A stretch of 64,000 nucleotides of DNA from the NCBI GenBank assembly GCA_035772405.1, contig JAYKKM010000253.1:264501-328500 (forward strand). Direction: 5' to 3'. Under the pieces are notes generated by a model that was given only the letters and a program-made list of their open reading frames with translations, made no database searches and had not been told where the DNA came from. Made by a program: the position numbers and the translations under genes. Shown piece after piece: positions 1 through 12,400 of the stretch; positions within the stretch are counted from its first letter, which is position 1; every line of letters begins with the position of its first letter. The stretch comes from Chrysogorgia sp. JL179-B06 (lineage: Eukaryota > Cnidaria > Anthozoa > Scleralcyonacea > Chrysogorgiidae).

Positions 1-290
1 CCACCTCCATCCATATACCACCTCCCTCAATATACCACCTCCCTCCATATACCACCTCCCCCCATATACCACCTCCCCCCATATACCACCTCCCTCCATA
101 TACCACCTCCCTACATATACCACCTTCCTCCATATACCACCTCCCTACATATACCACCTCCCTACATATACCACCTCCCTACATATACCACCTCCCTCCA
201 TATACCACCTCCCTCCCAATACCAGCTCCCTCCCAATACCACCTCCCTCCCAATACCACCTCCCCCCATATACCACCTCCCTCCCAATAC
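1..290. repeat. 17-bp minisatellite (CCACCTCCCTCCATATA)n
   Basis: About 17 head-to-tail copies of a 17-bp pyrimidine-rich unit, with variants (cccccc, ctacata, ccaata), run from the window edge to about 290. The array probably extends outside the window. It lies in the intron upstream of the transmembrane exon that starts at 420. No coding potential. Confidence 0.9.
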
Positions 291-419
291 ACATAATCTA
301 AGTCAACGATAAATTGTTGATTCGAGTGGGATTTGAACTCGCAGCTTGGGAATGAATTTTTATATTACCCTGTGGATGTTTCTGACATTTCATTTCTTGA
401 CATTGTCTCCGTGATGTAG

Positions 420-3400
420 CAGCAAAGAACACGGGCAAGTTAACATCGGATGAAAAGATATTATGGATCGTTATAGCTGTTATAGCAGCTATTACCTTGG
501 TGGCCATTGTTGCTATTAGCGCGATCTTGTGTAAGAAGAGGGCTGGTGGATCACCATTATCAAGAAGGTTAGTCAGCAAGGGCAGGGATCGAGTAACATA
601 GTACTCGATACCGTGAAAAGTGAAGCCAAGTCAGTCTGTTTGATGATCGACTATAAAAATAGCAATGATTTAACATTTTCGCATCTCAAAGAATCTTAAG
701 TAGTTTCAAAAACCTTTCTTAGCTCAAAAACCCAAATGATGCCTAAAATAAGACGGTTACTTTCAAAAAAAAATTCTTATTCCCTGGAATAAGGGAATAA
801 GCATAATTGAAAGGTATATAGTAATATACATGCACACTATATAGTATAGTGTGAAGAATAAGGGAATAAGCATACATGCACACTATACAGCAGTATGAAG
901 AATAAGGGAATAAGGGAATAAGCATACATGCACACTATACAGCAGTATGAAGAATAGGGGAATAAGCATACATGCATGCTATACAGCAGTATGAAGAATA
1001 AGGGAATAAGCATACATGCATGCTATACAGCAGTATGAAGAATAAGGGAATAAGCATACATGCACACTATACAGCAGTATGAAGAATAGGGGAATAAGCA
1101 TACATGCATACTATACAGCAGTATGAAGAATAAGGGAATAAGCATACATGCATGCTATACAGCAGTATGAAGAATAAGGGAATAAGCATACATGCATGCT
1201 ATACAGCAGTATGAAGAATAAGGGAATAAGCATACATGCATGCTATACAGCAGTATGAAGAATAAGGGAATAAGCATACATGCATGCTATACAGCAGTAT
1301 GAAGAATAAGGGAATAAGCATACATGCATGCTATACAGCAGTATGAAGAATAAGGGAATAAGCATACATGCATGCTATACAGCAGTATGAAGAATAAGGG
1401 AATAAGCATACATGCACACTATACAGCAGTATGAAGAATAGGGGAATAAGCATACATGCATACTATACAGCAGTATGAAGAATAAGGGAATAAGCATACA
1501 TGCATGCTATACAGCAGTATGAAGAATAAGGGAATAAGCATACATGCATGCTATACAGCAGTATGAAGAATAAGGGAATAAGCATACATGCATGCTATAC
1601 AGCAGTATGAAGAATAAGGGAATAAGCATACATGCATGCTATACAGCAGTATGAAGAATAAGGGAATAAGCATACATGCATGCTATACAGCAGTATGAAG
1701 AATAAGGGAATAAGCATACATGCATGCTATACAGCAGTATGAAGAATAAGGGAATAAGCATACATGCACACTATACAGCAGTATGAAGAATAGGGGAATA
1801 AGCATACATGCATGCTATACAGCAGTATGAAGAATAAGGGAATAAGCATACATGCATGCTATACAGCAGTATGAAGAATAAGGGAATAAGCATACATGCA
1901 CACTATACAGCAGTATGAAGAATAGGGGAATAAGGGAATAAGCATGCATACACGCTATACAGCAGTATGAAGAATAGGGGAATAAGGGAATAAGCATACA
2001 TGCATACTATCCCGCAGTACGAAGAATAGGGGAATAAGGGAATAAGCATATATGCACACTATACAGCAGTATGAAGAATAGGGGAATAAGGGAATAAGCA
2101 TACATGTACATGCACACTATACAGCAGTATGAAGAATAGGGGAATAAGCATATATGCACACTATACAGCAGTATGAAGAATAGGGGAATAAGCATACATG
2201 CACACTATTGCAGCAGTATGGAGAATAGGGGAATAAGGGAATAAGCATACATGCACACTATACAGCAGTACGAAGAATAGGGGAATAAGGGAATAAGCAT
2301 ATATGCACACTATACAGCAGTATGAAGAATAGGGGAATAAGGGAATAAGCATACATGCACACTATTGCAGCAGTATGGAGAATAGGGGAATAAGGGAATA
2401 AGCATACATGCACACTATACAGCAGTATAAAGAATAAGGGAATAAGCATATATGCACACTATACAGCAGTATGAAGAATAGGGGAATAAGGGAATAAGCA
2501 TACATGCACACTATTGCAGCAGTATGGAGAATAGGGGAATAAGGGAATAAGCATACATGCACACTATACAGCAGTATGGAGAATAAGGGAATAAGCATAC
2601 ATGCACACTATACATGCAGTATGAAAAATAGGGGAATAAGGGAATAAGCATACATGCACACTATACCGCAGTACGAAGAATAGGGGAATAAGCATACATG
2701 CACACTATACAGAAGTGTGAAGAATAGGAGAGTATGGAGAATAAGGGAATAAGCCTATCATTGAAAGATATATACATATGGAACGCCTTGTGCATGTCCG
2801 AAAAATATTTAGCGTAAATTATATGATATAATGACTTTAAATGTCAGTATTTACAAATAATGCACAAACGTTTGATTCATTATTTGAAATAATGTTGTCA
2901 GAAAAGCTACTTTACATCATACCATGAAATACAAGTCTACTCGTGGTTTGATATAATGCAAAACCAACAAGTTCATTATATCAAATCATGATGCGCGTAA
3001 TAAATCATGGTTTGATATAATAATATCAACGCCACAATATCGTTATATTAAATCATGTCAAACAATAGGGAACTAGCGCAAAAAAGACGAAAATTGAAAA
3101 ATAAATTCAAACGTCTACGAGCTCGAAGACAGCAAAGCAGTACAAGGTGTTGAAGAACAGACCTTCGCCAAAGAACAGCTCAACGTGCAAGCGAATGAAT
3201 CAAAGATGCTAGGACTCAAGTGGGACAAGCAGCAAGACACCTTAAACGTGGCGATGCCAATTCCGCGACGAAGCACAGCCAACCAAACGGAGAATACTTG
3301 GAAAGTTGGCCCGAATTTACTATCCGTTGGGGTTAGTTGTACCATTAACTCTGGTTGGCAAACAAATCTACCGAGAGGTTTGTGAGACGAAAGCATTGTG

Positions 3401-6400
3401 GAATGCCCAGCTGGACTATCTCGCGAATACCAGGTACCGCGACCAATCGTAGGTCACCGAGAAGCAATCGAAGGAGTAGAGTTACACGCCTTTGGCGACG
3501 CGTTGGGCCAAGGCGTAGGAGCGGTAATTTACGCAGTTGTTCGACAAGTCAGGCATCACACAACGATTTGTAGCAGCCAAGAGTCGCCTCGCCAAGCAAG
3601 GACTAACTATACCTCGCATTGAGTTAGTTGCAGCCCATATGGCTATATGAATCTCCTAGTAAACGTAAGGAACGCCTTAGACAACATCCCTACGCCGAAA
3701 TCATACGGATGGACGGACAATACAGTCGCTTTACATTGGATCAAGGGAAATGGCCAGTATAAACAGTTTGTCGCGAATCGACTTGTAAAAATTCAACTAC
3801 GCAAAGAGATCCAGTGGAGGTATGTCCCAACCAAAGAAAACCCTGGTGATTTAGCAAGTATAGAGGTGGTTAAATCAAATCATCGAATCTCTGGGAAAGT
3901 GGTTCCGAATGGTTACAAGACGAACACAGATGGCCAGAGAACCAATTTGAGAGACTTATCGGAGTCGTCAAAACTTAACAGCCATGTACAAGACCATCGG
4001 AGGGACAACTCTCACTAGGTCCGAGCTCAGTGAAGTGTTACTCGATGTCGAGACGCAGATTAACAAGCGACCACTGAGTTATGTTGAGGACGACATCGAA
4101 CTACCAACATTAAGTAACACCAGCAATATTTTTATACCAGCGTACAACACAACTACCGGAAGAAGAAACGTGGAGAGTCAAAGAGAAAGATCTCAGGAAA
4201 CGCGCCAAATTATTGAAAGTCTATGGAAACAATGGCAACGAGAGTACCTGAAAGCGCTAAGAGAGAGAGAGGCATAATTCACAAGATTAGAAAATTTCAA
4301 CCAACAGGTGTCGTCATCGTCAAACCGTGGGACTTGGCCTTTGGCAATCGTAAAAGAAATCTAGACAGGGAAGGATGGAACGATCCGAGGAGTCAAGCTT
4401 AAGACCGCGAATGGGTTAATTGAACGACCTGTGCAACTCTTATATATTGAATGCGATAACCAACCAACAAAAGAGCAACCACAACTAAATCCAAAAGCCG
4501 TTGAATTTGGCCCAAAAAGAGATACAGGAGTTGCAGCTGCGCTTGGGATGAGACAAGTCCAGGAAATAGAAAGCGAAGACTGGTGATTTATACGATGAAC
4601 TTTAAACATTTATGTAGTGTATAAGAACTTTTCAAGAACATTGTTACTTTATATTTCCGCAATACTTAAGATTTGTATCTTAGTTTTCAAAGTTTGGCAT
4701 ATGTATCCCAATACAGTGGAGTACATATGGGGGAGATTGTTGCGGACTGGGGCGAGTCGGGGGAATTCCAGCGCTTTGTCAATTTCATGTGGTATGTGTC
4801 TTGCGATGAGGACGTGTCGTACTGTCGAGTAAAATATATCAAATAAATCTTTAAGATAAACAAAATTGTGCAGAGTACCAAGGGAGGCAGGGAATCTACT
4901 ACAAGCGGAAGAGCGAAAGCATCATCAAATAATGTTGCAGGACGCGCCGAGTGTCCAAAAATTATTTCAAACAATGTTAGTAGACCTATCGCGTTTATCC
5001 GGTAGAAGGAGAATGAGAACTAACGGTCAAAATACGCCAATTGCACTGCTAGGCAGAGATTCGCAGCACGTCAATTTATTTATTCCGTCTTCGACCGCCA
5101 AGTTTTCTAATATATTTCAAAAGTGAGAGAGTGTATATCATGGCAACCAACGAACAAGACCTTGCTGCTTCCATATCAAGAGCGGAGGGCAGGAGCTGTG
5201 AGTCGCAGAATCCCATCACATGCACCAACAGCCACGAGATGAAGGGTTAACTTATATTGTGTTACTGTTGTAGCGTTCAACGTTACACTGTTATTTTCAC
5301 AAAACAAACGTGATGCGCACACAGAAATAAGTTCATATCAATCACATTCTCTGCGTATAATTTCAATATCGCTAGGTTTTTGCGCAAAAATTCGTGTTTC
5401 AAAAATATATAGTTTTACTTTGAGGCAATGAGTCAGTTCTCTGGCTCAAAAGCGCTCTCAGCAGTCCCAGGAATCCAAAATATTCCAAGGGAGCAGGTCA
5501 CCCCCCCCCCCCTAGATGGACGCACATAAATTATTTCCCCCTCGTTGCCAGCTAAAGCTGGATTTCCACTTGCAGCTTTTTGCGCTGGTCAATTTCCTCT
5601 CACAAAGTTCGCGGTAAAATTTAAAAATGGCAGCCACGTTGAACCGAAGACGTCTCTTGATTCTTCTGCTATAGCGACGGAGAATTACGCGAAGGAAAGT
5701 ACGTGAAATATTTACAAGCAAAAAGTTAAAGCGAGAATACCACGATGATATCTCGGGGTTCGTTTGGATGCGATGTTGGGAGCGAATTAGCAATTGTGTC
5801 GTTAATATTTACTCCAATGTTTTGGTTACATAATGAATCAACCAGAACTAAACTCTCTTCCAGACACTGATTTTCTACATTCTGTTCATCACCACCATTG
5901 ATATTTCCAACAGTGTATATACTGTTTACCTTAAGCGATTTGATTGGTCTATTCTGCTTCACGCGTTTCTTTCGCGCGAAGCAAAACTTCGAAAGTTGAA
6001 AAAGGTTCAACATAGAAACGAACCACATAGAAACATCATCGTGGTATTCAACCTTTCATTTTCTGCTTGTAAATATTTCACCGACCCAGAACCTTTTTGT
6101 ACTTGTTTTTATGTTTCCTTTTCTTAATTCTTCGTCGCAAAAAGATGTCTTCGGTTCAACGTGACTGCCATTTTTAAAATTTCATGCGAACTTTGTAAGA
6201 GGAAATTGACCAGCAGAAAAAATTTCGCTGAAATTTTTTACTCGAAAAAAGTTGCAACGAGGGGGAAATAATTTAATAGATAGGTCTACTAACACTGACT
6301 GTTTGAAATAATTTTTGGACACTCATCGCGTCCTGTAACATTATTTGATGACGCTTTCGCTCTTCCGCTTTTATTTGATATAATCATTTGCGCTATAGTT

Positions 6401-9400
6401 CCCTATTGTTTGACATAATGACTATCACGGTAGATACTTTATTTGAAAACATGCTAAGCGACATGCTATAAGCGAAAACATGCTAAGCTCTGGTTTACGA
6501 GCGTCTCACCGGCAATCCGAAGGTTACAGGTTCGATTCCTGTCCGGGACTCAGAATCATTTTTCTGAGGATACGAGCTTGACGATCGTCCATGTATCGTC
6601 CAAAAATGAAATCGTATGAAACATCTCAAATAATTTTTGGACACGCGGCACACAATTGCATTATATAAAACCATGAAGTTAGCGGGATCATGGTTTCATA
6701 TAACGATATTGTGGCGTTGATATTATATCAAACCATGATTTATTACACGCATCATGATTTGATATAATGAACTTGTTGGTTTTGCATTATATCAAACCAC
6801 GAGTAGACTTGTATTTCATATGGTATGATGTAAAGTAGCTTTTCTGACAACATTATTTCAAATAATGAATCAAACGTTTGTGCATTATTTGTAAATACTG
6901 ACATTTAAAGTCATTATATCATATAATTTACGCAAAATATTTTTCGGACATGCACAAGGCGTTCCATATGTATATACCTTTCAATGATAGGCTTATTCCC
7001 TTATTCGCCATACTCTCCTATTCTTCACACTTCTGTATAGTGTGCATGTATGCTTATTCCCTTATTCCCCTATTCTTCGTACTGCGGTATAGTGTGCATG
7101 TATGCTTATTCCCTTATTCCCCTATTCTTCATACTGCTGTATAGTGTGCATGTACATGTATGCTTATTCCCTTATTCCCCTATTCTCCATACTGCTGCAA
7201 TAGTGTGCATGTATGCTTATTCCCTTATTCTTCATACTGCTGTTAGACAGTGTGCATATATGCGTATTCCCTTATTCCCCTATTCTTCATACTGCTGCAA
7301 TAGTGTGCATGTATGCTTATTCCCTTATTCCCCTATTCTCCATACTGCTGCAATAGTGTGCATGTATGCTTATTCCCTTATTCCCCTATTCTTCATACTG
7401 CTGTATAGTGTGCATGTATGCTTATTCCCTTATTCTTCATACTGCTGTATAGTGTGCATGTATGCTTATTCCCTTATTCCCCTATTCTTCATACTGCTGT
7501 ATAGTGTGCATGTATGCTTATTCCCTTATTCCCTTATTCTTCATACTGCTGTATAGTGTGCATGTATGCTTATTCCCTTATTCCCCTATTCTTCATACTG
7601 CTGTATAGTGTGCATGTATGCTTATTCCCTTATTCCCTATTCTTCATACTGATGTATAGCGTGCATGTATGCTTATTCCCTTATTCCCCTATTCTTCATA
7701 CTGCTGTATAGTGTGCATATATGCTTATTCCCCTATTCTCCATACTGCTGCAATAGTGTGCATGTATGCTTATTCCCTTATTCCCCTATTCTTCATACTG
7801 CTGTATAGTGTGCATATATGCTTATTCCCTTATTCCCTTATTCTTCATACTGCTGTATAGCGTGCATGTATGCTTATGCCCTTATTCCCCTATTCTTCAT
7901 ACTGCTGTATAGTGTGCATATATGCTTATTCCCTTATTCCCCTATTCTTCATACTGCTGTATAGCGTGTATGTATGCTTATTCCCTTATTCCCCTATTCT
8001 TCGTACTGCTGTATAGTGTGCATATATGCTTATTCCCCTATTCTTCGTACTGCTGTATAGTGCGCATATATGCTTATACCCTTATTCTTCATACTGCTGT
8101 ATAGCGTGCATGTATGCTTATTCCCTTATTCCCCTATTCTTCATACTGCTATATATAGTGCATGTGCATGTATATACCTTTTAATTATGCTTATTCCCTT
8201 ATTCCCCTATTCTTCATACTGTTATATATAGTGTGCATGTATACCTTTCGATTATGCATGCTTATCACCGTTGGATTATCATCTTACAGTTCGTGAATAA
8301 GTTTGATTTTTAGTGGTTATATCTTGAAACTTTTGTAGTCAAAAGACAAAAGTGTCAGGTAAATGTGCCAACAAACCAACAATATATTCCCTTATTACGT
8401 GGGAATAAGAAAAATTATCGAAAGTAGTCGTCTTATTTTGGGCATGGTATACAAAAACCCTTCTTGACATTGGGTCGTATTTTTGCAAAACCTAAGGATC
8501 TATTGCGAAGGAACAGAGGAAAGACGCTATTTATTCCATTCCGTGCAAATGACTGTGATCAGGAGTACATCGGTGAGACTAAACGTCAGTTTCGTACGCG
8601 TTTAAAAGAACACCAAAAGGCTGTTTTCTTTTCAAAAAAGGAAAATTCAGCTTTATCGGAGCACGCGTGTGTAACCAACCATGAGATTGCGTGGGAAAAT
8701 TCCAAAATTATCACCACTAATCCGCGGTACCATCAGAGACGTTGTCTGGAGGCTTGGCATATCAATAGCGCCCACGTCCCATTGAATCGCGTATCGCTAT
8801 AGTGGGGGCTGCCCAAGGCTGATTGCGAGGCCAGCCAGTCTGAGGTTGGGAACAGCTTTATCCTCTGTCCATATTTCTTCACATCATGTATTGAATCGCG
8901 ATGACGGTGGTTTATTACCAGAAGCTTATTTGCATCTTGTTAATAGATTACGTCATCATCGGTTCTATGAGGGTATAAATAGGGATCCTAACTTTACAAC
9001 AATCACCCTTGATGAAGACACTAGATTGGAGTGTCGAAACGTTGGGTCATGGACAGTAACTTTTAAAGTTACGTTCAAAAAACTTTTTAACGCCAGAGTA
9101 GCGTCAAACTATGTCTGATTTATTACTTGGTTGCGTCTATTTATTTCATCTCGTCTTACTCCGATGAAGGGCTCTGCTCGAAACGTCAGTATTTTGTATA
9201 TTGAGACTAGTTATATAATATTTTATTCTGTTAGTAGAAAACCACCAGCTGACCCTTACAAAGCTGTCGCTAATGGTAGTGTAAAGAAGAAAGGTAGTAA
9301 AGAAAATTATTGGATTAAACAAAATACTATGGAGTTAGAGCCATTGGATAAGAAAGGAAAAGGACAAGATCCTACTGTTGCACCTATTATTCCAAGGTAG

Positions 9401-12400
9401 TTAGTTATTAGTAATTCACAAATTCGTTAACGTTGCTTGATAGTCATTTTCCATACCATACTTTACTGTACCATACCATACCACACCATACCATACCATA
9501 CCATATTGTACCATACCATACTGTACCATACCACACTGTACTATACCATACCACACCATACCATACCATATTGTACCATACCATACTGTACCATACCACA
9601 CTGTACCATACCATACCACACCATACCATACCATATTGTACCATACCATACTGTACCACACCACACTGTACTATACCATACCATACCATACTGTACCATA
9701 CCATACTGTACCATACCATACTGTACCATACTATACCATACTGTACCATACTGTACCATACTGTACCATACCAATACTTACCATGCATAATTTATTTTAG
9801 GAATGCTGATGAAATGAAACCACTTGATAGTCCTTTTCATTCGCGAAAAGATCCTCTCCTGGAAGAAAGTGACCACGAAAGTTTCCCACAAATGAAACAT
9901 GGTTAGCTCTTTATCCCATCTTAAAACACCACACCCTTTTCAACTTCTCCTTTGCCTACTGTAACACCCCGCTTTAATTGCACCGAGTGAGCAGTTCCAA
10001 CACAAGTTGTATAAAACACTGCACAGTGTCACAACCCTTTAATCGACTTACATCTCTCCTTGTATATTTCCTTTTTAAGATCGTGTATCTCCATCATCCT
10101 TCAATGATCCTTCATTAGACTTACAAGATAAAAACGAAGACCCCTATCTACCTCTTCCTGCTGTCGCTCCTAAACCCAAACCCATAAATATCTACAAATC
10201 TCCATTCTTGAAACAATCAGACGACTTTCCACCACTCCCAAAAGAGGTAACCACATTTTGTTTGTTTTTGGATATTTTTTATTTTCACTTCATCTTTTCG
10301 CTACAAACCACAGTACATCCGAGTAATGGAACTAATAGGGCCTATATTACTACCATTTGTAAACTACCGTTAGGCGAAAAGATTTTACAATTTGGGGATT
10401 TACATATTTGGGTCTTCCTGAGCAAAATCATAATATATCTTGTCAGCTGAAAATTTCATCTTCATGGACTTTTTTGCTGTTAAAGTTATCGCATGTGATG
10501 TCACAAGAGGCATTTTTGTGGCAAGTAACAAAAGAAAACTGGTTTGGAATGCCTCTTGTGACATCACATCCAGTAACTTTGACAGCGAAAAACTCCATGA
10601 AAATGAAATTTTCGGCTGACAATATATATATTACGATTTTGCTCAGGAAGACCCAAATATTACGGATATGTAAAATCCCCAAACGTGAGATAGGACCTTT
10701 AATGCATTTGTTTGCTTATCAAATTCAATTGTCTATTGTTATAAGCATGAGAACTGTCCAAAAATGGGTGATAAACTCGTATCTTCTCTCCTAACGGTAG
10801 CTTGTAAATGTTAATATTAACAGGCTGAGGTGGATAACACAAACCGAGGCCTTGATAATTCTCGATATCATGCGAAACCGAATCCAATAATTGTTTTATT
10901 ATGCACAAGAAGTGCTAAAGCAATCCGCCGTCGAAATATATTTTCAACACTTCACCAAGAGGCTCCTTTTGTTCGGGTATTTCACTTATTTTCTTCGCTT
11001 TCAAATTGTCGTAGAAGATTCCTAGAGCTGTCTTCGTAGCTCGTTTTGTGTTCACTGTCTCCTTGTCATCTAATAGTTTCTTCAAATCGTTTTCTGTTAC
11101 GTTGGCGAATCTTTTCGAAGAACCCGCCATTATCCCATTTTCTTTCGCCGTAAACAAGATGGCAACAGCAAGCTAGTAACAAGATATTGGAATAATGATG
11201 TCATAGCTACACTTTTTGAACCATAATATTGGAATAATATAATCTTACCAGCATAATATTACCAGCGGTCTCCCTTTCATGACGTCACTGGGGTTATTGT
11301 TGTATCTCTAGGCTTTGGATAATACCGATGATGATGGACCACCAACCTCCAGTGATTACGGCTCTGAAGAAATCGTTGCGCCTACTAGCACACCTGAACA
11401 CCCCCCGGTGTCGTATTTGCCAAAAAGGTGCTCGAATGGTTACGTGAGTGTGGCGAGCGATTACGAGTATCCTCCTAAGGTATGGTATTGAGTGGAACTA
11501 TTTGGCTTAGTTGGTAGAGTGTTGAAATAGATTATCAAAGGTCGTGAGTTGGATGATCTTGTAGCTCAACACTCTACCAACTAAACTACAAGATCATCCA
11601 ACTCACAACCTTTGATACTCTAGTTCAACACTCTGCCAACTAAACTACAAGATCATCCAACTCACAACCTTTGATACTCTAGTTCAACACTCTACCAACT
11701 AAACTACAAGATCATCCAACTCACAACCTTTGATACTCTAGTTCAACACTCTACCAACTAAACTACAAGATCATGCAACTCACAACCTTTGATACTCTAG
11801 TTCAACACTCTACCAACTAAACTACAAGATCATCCAACTCACATCCTTTGATACTCTAGTTCAACACTCTACTAACTGAACTACAAGATCATCCAACTCA
11901 CAACCTTTGATACTCTAGTTCAACACTCTACCAACTAAACTACAAGATCATCCAACTCACAACCTTTGATACTCTAGTTCAACACTCTACCAACTAAACT
12001 ACAAGATCATCCAACTCACAACCTTTGATACTCTAGTTCAACACTCTACCAACTAAACTACAAGATCATCCAACTCACAACCTTTGATACTCTAGTTCAA
12101 CACTCTACCAACTAAACTACAAGATCATCCAACTCACAACCTTTGATACTCTAGTTCAACACTCTACCAACTAAACTACAAGATCATCCAACTCACAACC
12201 TTTGATACTCTAGTCCAACACTCTGCCAACTAAACTACCTGACCATCCAACTCACAACCTTTGATACTCTAGTTCAACACTCTGCCAACTAAACTACAAG
12301 ACCATCCAACTCACAACCTTTGATACTCGGCTAGTTCAACACTCTAGTTACAGTGTTGAACTAGAGTATCAAAGGTTTGGATGGTCTTGTATATTAGACT

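Larger units (their letters stand above)
740..8445. mobile_element. Giant foldback (long inverted repeat) element with satellite-filled arms
   Basis: Sequence from about 740 to 3078 reappears in reverse complement from about 6375 to 8445. The shared parts are the outer end (CCTAAAATAAGACGG versus CGTCTTATTTTGGG), the 44-bp satellite block, and a ~310-bp AT-rich unique block (2760-3070 versus 6660-6960). A second inner inverted segment pairs 4905-5000 and 5510-5800 with 5990-6371. The layout resembles foldback/Galileo-type DNA elements, whose long inverted repeats contain tandem repeats. No transposase was seen, so it would be non-autonomous. A BEL/Pao relic interrupts the left half. Exact termini and a target duplication could not be fixed. 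Confidence 0.65.
8463..9119 (+). mobile_element. 5'-truncated Penelope-like element, copy A
   Basis: Contains a GIY-YIG endonuclease coding end and the downstream non-coding tail. The tail is shared with four other fragments in this window (16547-17342 in two orientations, 22471-22750, 29475-29637) and ends in the common GCGTCAAACTATGTCTGAT. Reverse transcriptase is absent, as expected of 5' truncation. A 98-bp insertion with an 11-bp duplication interrupts it at 8792-8889. Confidence 0.75.

Noticed and set aside
780..2750. Many Leu/Tyr/Ser-rich open frames in the 44-bp satellite
   Set aside because: They are periodic translations of the satellite, present in several frames and on both arms; no gene signals.
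5512..6028. Two ~95-codon minus-strand frames
   Set aside because: Located in the inner inverted repeat of the foldback element; no recognisable domain.
9416..9906. Tyr/His/Thr-rich frames on both strands
   Set aside because: Pentamer satellite artefacts; the real coding piece is the exon 9801-9901.
10208..10794. Short frames inside family 1 palindromic elements (also at 31752-32038 and 61095-61400)
   Set aside because: Conserved only because the MITE is repeated; they read through palindromic arms. The frame at 10208-10246 is partly a real exon.
11560..12345. CRISPR-like regular repeats
   Set aside because: Units are directly abutting with no unique spacers, and the sequence is eukaryotic.
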